Shown here one piece after another: positions 23,306-26,145 of a stretch of DNA of 26,145 nucleotides. Positions within the stretch are counted from its first letter, which is position 1, and every line of letters starts with the position of its first letter. Made by a program: the position numbers and the translations under genes. The notes beneath the pieces were generated by a model. The model made no database searches. It was not told where the DNA came from and saw only the letters and a program-made list of their open reading frames with translations. Source of the stretch: a virus; IMG/VR virus record IMGVR_UViG_3300017786_000114, positions 1-26,145 of that record; one strand, written 5' to 3'.

Positions 23306-23601
23306 TGGCTATTTCTCGGGGGCAAATACCAAAGACCACTACTGGCAAAGGTGCGAACTATCGCAAAACTAAATCAGGCGCAGGTATGACAGCTAAAGGT
23401 GTAAAAGCCTATAGAAAAGCAAACCCCGGAAGTAAACTAAAAACAGCAGTAACTGGCAAAGTAAAAAAAGGCAGTAAAGACGCAAAGAGAAGAAAATCTT
23501 ATTGTGCTAGATCTGCTGGTCAACTAAAAAACAGTTCTGCTAAAACTAAAAACGATCCTAATTCTAGAATTAGACAGGCGCGTAGAAGATGGAAATGTTA
23601 A
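23305..23601 (+). CDS. DUF6321-like conserved basic phage protein
   Basis: This 98-residue protein contains KSGAGMTAKGVKAYRKANPGSK (about residues 23-44, given here in part), then RRKSYCARSAGQ (62-73) and an end of RARRRWKC-like form (RQARRRWKC). This pattern matches the widespread DUF6321-type protein of cyanophages and pelagiphages. Cys67 and the C-terminal Cys98 are conserved features of the family as I recall it. It is highly basic, which suggests nucleic-acid binding, packaging or virion association. It runs directly into the next gene with no gap. Confidence 0.7.
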   Translation: MAISRGQIPKTTTGKGANYRKTKSGAGMTAKGVKAYRKANPGSKLKTAVTGKVKKGSKDAKRRKSYCARSAGQLKNSSAKTKNDPNSRIRQARRRWKC

Positions 23602-23985
23602 ATGAAAAGATTAGATGTCGATGAAAACACCGCAATCTCAATGCCGGCACGTAACCTTATTACTATTATTGGCGCTTGTCTTGTGGGTGCTTGGTTCGGG
23701 TTTGGCGTCATTGAGCGACTTAATAATATAGAAACAAAACTACAGCTTATGGAGAAAGACCTAGAAGCTGCTAATGCTTTTATTGACGGAGTCCCCAAAG
23801 GCGATATGGTCAGTCCACAGGTCCAAGAGCTCTATATGTTGGTTGAGTACCTAGCTGAAGCTACCGAAAAGCTTAAAGAACAAATGGAATCGGAAGTACC
23901 ATTGATATTAAAAAACGAAATGATTATACAATTTCACGAAGATCGTATTATAGATTTAGAGGAAAGAAAAAATGGGAATCATTGA
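23602..23985 (+). CDS. Membrane-anchored coiled-coil protein
   Basis: This is a 127-residue protein. A short cytoplasmic start is followed by a membrane segment at about residues 19-37 (LITIIGACLVGAWFGFG), then a long coiled-coil region (about 38-60 and 75-122). The topology resembles inner-membrane spanin or holin-associated phage proteins, and similar genes are common in marine podoviruses. It begins immediately after the previous stop. The function is likely at the envelope, possibly in lysis or exclusion. Confidence 0.65.
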   Translation: MKRLDVDENTAISMPARNLITIIGACLVGAWFGFGVIERLNNIETKLQLMEKDLEAANAFIDGVPKGDMVSPQVQELYMLVEYLAEATEKLKEQMESEVPLILKNEMIIQFHEDRIIDLEERKNGNH

Positions 23986-24202
23986 AACAGTTATTATACT
24001 TAGTTTATACGTCTATGATGGCGGCAATAAAAACATAGAAGGTTGGTATCACCAGGATAACATCAGCACGTGCCTCACAGCTAAGCGCCTAGCTGAGCGT
24101 AACTCCGGCAATCAAGTACAATATACCTGCACGTTAGAACAATGTATGATGACAACAGATCAAACAGGCGTTAAACATTGCGATAAAATTGTTAAAGATT
24201 GA
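23972..24202 (+). CDS. Small secreted-type cysteine protein
   Basis: This 76-residue protein overlaps the previous gene by 14 bases. The first 14 residues are hydrophobic (MGIIETVIILSLYV) and could be a signal sequence or anchor. Four cysteines (about residues 34, 53, 58 and 70) in the remainder could form two disulfides. The architecture, a short signal followed by a small Cys-containing domain, parallels the gene at 21175. An outer-membrane spanin partner for the preceding membrane protein is conceivable, but there is no lipobox. Confidence 0.5.
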   Translation: MGIIETVIILSLYVYDGGNKNIEGWYHQDNISTCLTAKRLAERNSGNQVQYTCTLEQCMMTTDQTGVKHCDKIVKD

Positions 24203-24239
24203 TAATGAACGATATTTTAACAATACAGTGGAAAAACAT

Positions 24240-24268
24240 TTGCTAACTTAGGGTAACTATACTATAAC
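24240..24268 (+). promoter_or_regulatory. Promoter of the packaging operon, possibly giving a leaderless mRNA
   Basis: TTGCTA (24240-24245), a 17-base spacer and TATAAC (24263-24268) fit a sigma70 promoter. The terminase gene ATG begins at 24276, only seven bases after the -10 box, so the transcript would start at or next to the start codon. There is no ribosome site in the intervening bases. Confidence 0.45.
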
Positions 24269-24276
24269 TTACCCTA
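24249..24276. promoter_or_regulatory. Palindromic operator over the TerS promoter and start codon
   Basis: TAGGGTAA (24249-24256) and TTACCCTA (24269-24276) are a perfect 8-bp inverted repeat separated by 12 bases. It covers the promoter spacer, the -10 box and the A of the TerS start codon. It could be an operator for a repressor, or, in RNA read from upstream, a hairpin hiding the start. Confidence 0.5.
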
Positions 24277-24761
24277 TGGGTTTACCAAAAAAACTTACCG
24301 AACAACAAATTAAATTCTGTCAATTACTTGTATCAAACGAAGGTCGTATGACCCAAACAGAATGTGCTAAAGAAGCAGGTTATGCAGACAACAGTGCAGC
24401 AGTCAAAGCTTCCAACTTAACTAATCCAAATAAATATCCTTTAGTTGCTAAATATATTGGCGAACTACGAGAAGAAAACCAACAAAAATATGCAGTGTCT
24501 TTTGAAAGACACATTACTGAACTAGCTAAAATTAGAGAAGCCGCGTTACAAAAAGGTGCTTACAGTGCAGCTGCTAATGCAGAACATATGAGAGGTAAAG
24601 CTGCAGGACTTTACATAGAACAAAAAATTATACGTACAGGTAAACTAGAAGACTTATCACTAGAAGAACTAGAAACTAAAATGAGAAAGATATACGAAGA
24701 CAATAAAGTATTATTAGAAGGAGACTACCAGGTATTAGACGATGGCAAAGCAGTGGAATAA
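24276..24761 (+). CDS. terS: Terminase small subunit
   Basis: This 161-residue protein matches phage TerS proteins. The N-terminal helix-turn-helix LTEQQIKFCQLLV (residues 7-19) and TQTECAKEAGYADNSAAVKAS (about 26-46, quoted in part) would recognise the packaging site. A long central helix (about 55-112) would form the oligomer, and the acidic tail (about 120-161) would contact the large subunit. The large subunit is not in the window and is expected to the right. The start has no ribosome site; a palindrome and promoter lie directly upstream. Confidence 0.9.
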   Translation: MGLPKKLTEQQIKFCQLLVSNEGRMTQTECAKEAGYADNSAAVKASNLTNPNKYPLVAKYIGELREENQQKYAVSFERHITELAKIREAALQKGAYSAAANAEHMRGKAAGLYIEQKIIRTGKLEDLSLEELETKMRKIYEDNKVLLEGDYQVLDDGKAVE

Positions 24762-24888
24762 ATCAACAACACACGAGCCTGGTCCAAAGAAACGTACTTC
24801 AATAGGTAATTCAATTAGGACAAGACCTAAAAATAAACACAAACGTAGAATGTTTAAAAAGAAAATAGGACAAGGCACAAGATGTTAA
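24742..24888 (+). CDS. Small basic conserved phage protein
   Basis: A 48-residue frame overlaps the TerS end by 20 bases and the next gene by seven. It is Lys/Arg-rich, with the pattern KQWNKSTTHEPGPKKRTS then RTRPKNKHKRRMFKK. I recall similar small proteins beside terminase genes in marine phages. Despite the overlap, the coding pattern and the tight join to the next start support a real gene. The function is unknown; nucleic-acid binding is plausible. Confidence 0.6.
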   Translation: MAKQWNKSTTHEPGPKKRTSIGNSIRTRPKNKHKRRMFKKKIGQGTRC

Positions 24889-25529
24889 CACGTTATCAAA
24901 ACCCAGAAAATGGTTCACCTTGTTTTATTATACACAATGTTTTCACAGCAGAGGATTGTAAAAATATTATTGACGAATATAAAGACCAAGTACACAAAGC
25001 GACTCACGACGATGGTAGTGGTGGCTTAACAGACAACGATAACTCTGTTAGATCTTCTCAAGTTTCTTGGATTAACAACACATCAATTTCACAAAAACTT
25101 AATGATATGATGACAATCGCTAATCACAGTGCCGGTTGGTCTTATGACATAACTTCACACGAACACCACCAATTCACAAAGTACGAACCCAACGATCATT
25201 ATTCTTGGCATTATGATGGTAGTGGATGTAATTTTTCTAAACGATCTTTTACTTTTGGTGAATTAAAAAGTTTAACACAAACATCAAACCCTGGTTGTAT
25301 TAACACAGTTAGAAAAATATCAGCCAGCGTCCTATTAAATGATGACTTTTCAGGAGGTGAATTTGATTCTGTTCATCTAGAGGATGGTGTAGCAGTTAAA
25401 AAAGAAATCAAACCCAAAACAGGTGACGCTATCTTTTTTCCCTCACACATACAACATAGAGTACGACCAGTAAGAGTAGGCACAAGATATAGTTTAGTCT
25501 GTTGGTTTGCGGGGCCTCCATTTAAATGA
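24882..25529 (+). CDS. 2-oxoglutarate Fe(II) oxygenase, prolyl-4-hydroxylase/PKHD type
   Basis: This 215-residue enzyme has the iron site SWHYDGS (His110, Asp112) and HIQHRVRPV (His192), with Arg202 in GTRYSLVCWF for 2-oxoglutarate. LNDDFSGGEF (152-161) and the final WFAGPP are typical of PKHD-type oxygenases such as PiuC. It contains an insertion (about residues 117-144) between the HxD and the ISASVLLN strand. Phages often carry such enzymes; suspected roles include protein or nucleic-acid hydroxylation. It sits between packaging genes, overlapping both neighbours, so a virion target is possible. It is the second 2OG oxygenase in the window and is not similar to the TauD-like one. Confidence 0.88.
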   Translation: MLTRYQNPENGSPCFIIHNVFTAEDCKNIIDEYKDQVHKATHDDGSGGLTDNDNSVRSSQVSWINNTSISQKLNDMMTIANHSAGWSYDITSHEHHQFTKYEPNDHYSWHYDGSGCNFSKRSFTFGELKSLTQTSNPGCINTVRKISASVLLNDDFSGGEFDSVHLEDGVAVKKEIKPKTGDAIFFPSHIQHRVRPVRVGTRYSLVCWFAGPPFK

Positions 25530-25756
25530 GTAATTATAGTATAAGTGTGCATAGATACACCGTTAATAAAATGATGCAGGTATTGCAAAGGTTCACTGAA
25601 TCTGAAGAAGGCGCTGAAGCTACAGTACAAATGATTTTGCCCGAAGGACGTAATCCGTTGCAAAAAGAATTCAATATTAAAGAAATTAAACTGGTTGAAA
25701 ACAAACTAATTGGACCCGCATACGACAAATATAGGCTAATGATTTTAGTGGAGTAG
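25526..25756 (+). CDS. Hypothetical protein
   Basis: This 76-residue protein overlaps the oxygenase by four bases (ATGA). It is globular and mixed alpha/beta in character, with a helix near residues 13-28 and a strand-rich end. There is no Cys and no membrane segment. No family is recognised. Its end contains the GGAG that probably serves the following nuclease gene. Confidence 0.6.
   Translation: MSNYSISVHRYTVNKMMQVLQRFTESEEGAEATVQMILPEGRNPLQKEFNIKEIKLVENKLIGPAYDKYRLMILVE
25750..25753 (+). promoter_or_regulatory. Ribosome binding site before a probable CTG start
   Basis: GGAG lies eight bases before CTG 25762, the only usable start at the conserved beginning of the VRR-NUC frame. The in-frame stop at 25732-25734 and the absence of ATG, GTG or TTG in the early frame point to CTG initiation. 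Confidence 0.55.
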
Positions 25757-25761
25757 TTACC

Positions 25762-26139
25762 CTGAAAAATGAATCAAAACTTTGGCAAAAAGTTAAGAAA
25801 AATACACCTAATATAACCTGGACAAGAGTAGAGTCTTGGGCCAGTTTTGGCTTTCCTGATCTGGTTGGCTATACTGAAAACTCTGGATTTTTTACCGTTG
25901 AATTAAAGGTAACTAAGGGTAATAAAATAACCTTCTCACCACACCAAATTGCATTCCATATCAAGCACCCGACAAACACCTGGATCATAGCCACCACCCA
26001 CGATCAAAGACTCCCGATACTTTTTCCAGGCTCCGCGATCCTTGCGCTTGCGGCCGACGGCTTGAGCGCTTGCGGGCCCACCCGCCCTGTGCCCTGGAAC
26101 GAGCTTGAGGCCCAGCTTGTGCCTGAGCCCTGTGGATAA
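25762..26139 (+). CDS. VRR-NUC domain nuclease with probable CTG start
   Basis: The frame gives 125 residues from CTG. The PD-(D/E)XK core of VRR-NUC proteins is clear: WTRVESWASFGFPDLVGY (Asp34 in the PDL motif) and FFTVELKVTKGNKITFSPHQ (in part; Glu48 and Lys50 of ELK), then a helix QIAFH. These nucleases act on branched DNA or as nickases. In phages they sit near the terminase, as here. In-frame there is a stop at 25732-25734 and no ATG, GTG or TTG until far inside, so initiation at CTG, behind GGAG at 25750, is the best reading. The last third is GC-rich, yet the protein still looks like the family's C-terminus. A DnaA box overlaps the stop. Confidence 0.8.
   Translation: MKNESKLWQKVKKNTPNITWTRVESWASFGFPDLVGYTENSGFFTVELKVTKGNKITFSPHQIAFHIKHPTNTWIIATTHDQRLPILFPGSAILALAADGLSACGPTRPVPWNELEAQLVPEPCG
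26131..26139 (-). promoter_or_regulatory. DnaA box, perfect TTATCCACA on the reverse strand
   Basis: TGTGGATAA on the forward strand is the complement of TTATCCACA, the strong DnaA-box form. It includes the stop of the VRR-NUC gene. The window then ends in CTTGTG, which could begin a second tandem box. It lies in a segment of about 67% G+C (26031-26145), unlike the rest of the window. Confidence 0.6.
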
Positions 26140-26145
26140 CTTGTG

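Noticed and set aside
24205-24246. 13-codon frame before the TerS promoter
   Set aside because: It is very short, has no ribosome site and ends within the promoter region.
1-26145. tRNA genes, CRISPR arrays and transposase or integrase genes
   Set aside because: I looked for T-arm-like TTCGA/TTCAA patterns with paired arms, regularly spaced repeats and recombinase motifs and found none that hold up.

Overview
The window looks like about 26 kb of an AT-rich, tailed-phage genome from a marine bacterial virus, probably a podovirus-type phage of an alphaproteobacterium such as SAR11. This rests on family A DNA polymerase, terminase small subunit, M15 endolysin, DUF3310, VRR-NUC nuclease, 'SSGAIS' tail-appendage repeats and several small lysine-rich proteins typical of uncultured marine phages. 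The genes are densely packed and often overlap by 1-8 bases. There are no tRNA or rRNA genes, CRISPR arrays or transposase genes. The host assignment is inference. Both ends are cut: the first gene continues to the left, and terL, portal and capsid genes would be expected to the right.

Layout. 1-5264 is the end of the late (virion and lysis) module: a very large virion-type protein, a coiled-coil protein with one membrane segment (holin or spanin candidate), a Pro/Gly-rich protein, an Ala/Lys-rich protein and an M15 peptidase endolysin. 5261-6709 is the only reverse-strand gene, an SNF2-type helicase. It is divergent from the replication module, and both directions have promoter-like sequences in the 91-base gap. 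6801-14016 is the replication module: two unknowns, a likely ssDNA-binding protein with an SSB-like C-terminal tip, an archaeo-eukaryotic-type primase, a UvrD/Rep-like helicase, DUF3310 and a family A polymerase of the Leu-762 type. 14158-15742 is a run of small regulatory or accessory genes: a ribbon-helix-helix protein, a zinc-ribbon protein, a membrane protein and a TSCPD-like protein. 15751-17445 holds tail-appendage-like genes. 17446-20338 is a coupled metabolic cassette: Coq4-like protein, sulfotransferase-like protein and TauD-like dioxygenase. 20341-21833 holds a RecB-type exonuclease and small genes. 21834-22095 has no convincing gene. It is filled by a 261-bp element bounded by 29-bp inverted repeats, with an internal array of ACGGTAGA motifs. 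22096-24202 holds small conserved phage genes, including a trio of polybasic proteins, one with an EF-hand loop. 24276-26139 is the start of the packaging region: TerS, a 2OG-Fe(II) oxygenase and a VRR-NUC nuclease that appears to begin at CTG. Its 3' end is strikingly GC-rich and ends in a DnaA box.

How it works together. The primase, polymerase, SSB-like protein, two helicases and two nucleases could form most of a self-encoded replication and recombination apparatus. No RNA polymerase gene is visible, so transcription probably depends at least partly on the host or on genes outside the window. The most unusual parts are the Coq4/sulfotransferase/TauD cassette, the inverted-repeat element at 21817-22077, and the GC-rich DnaA-box segment at the right edge.
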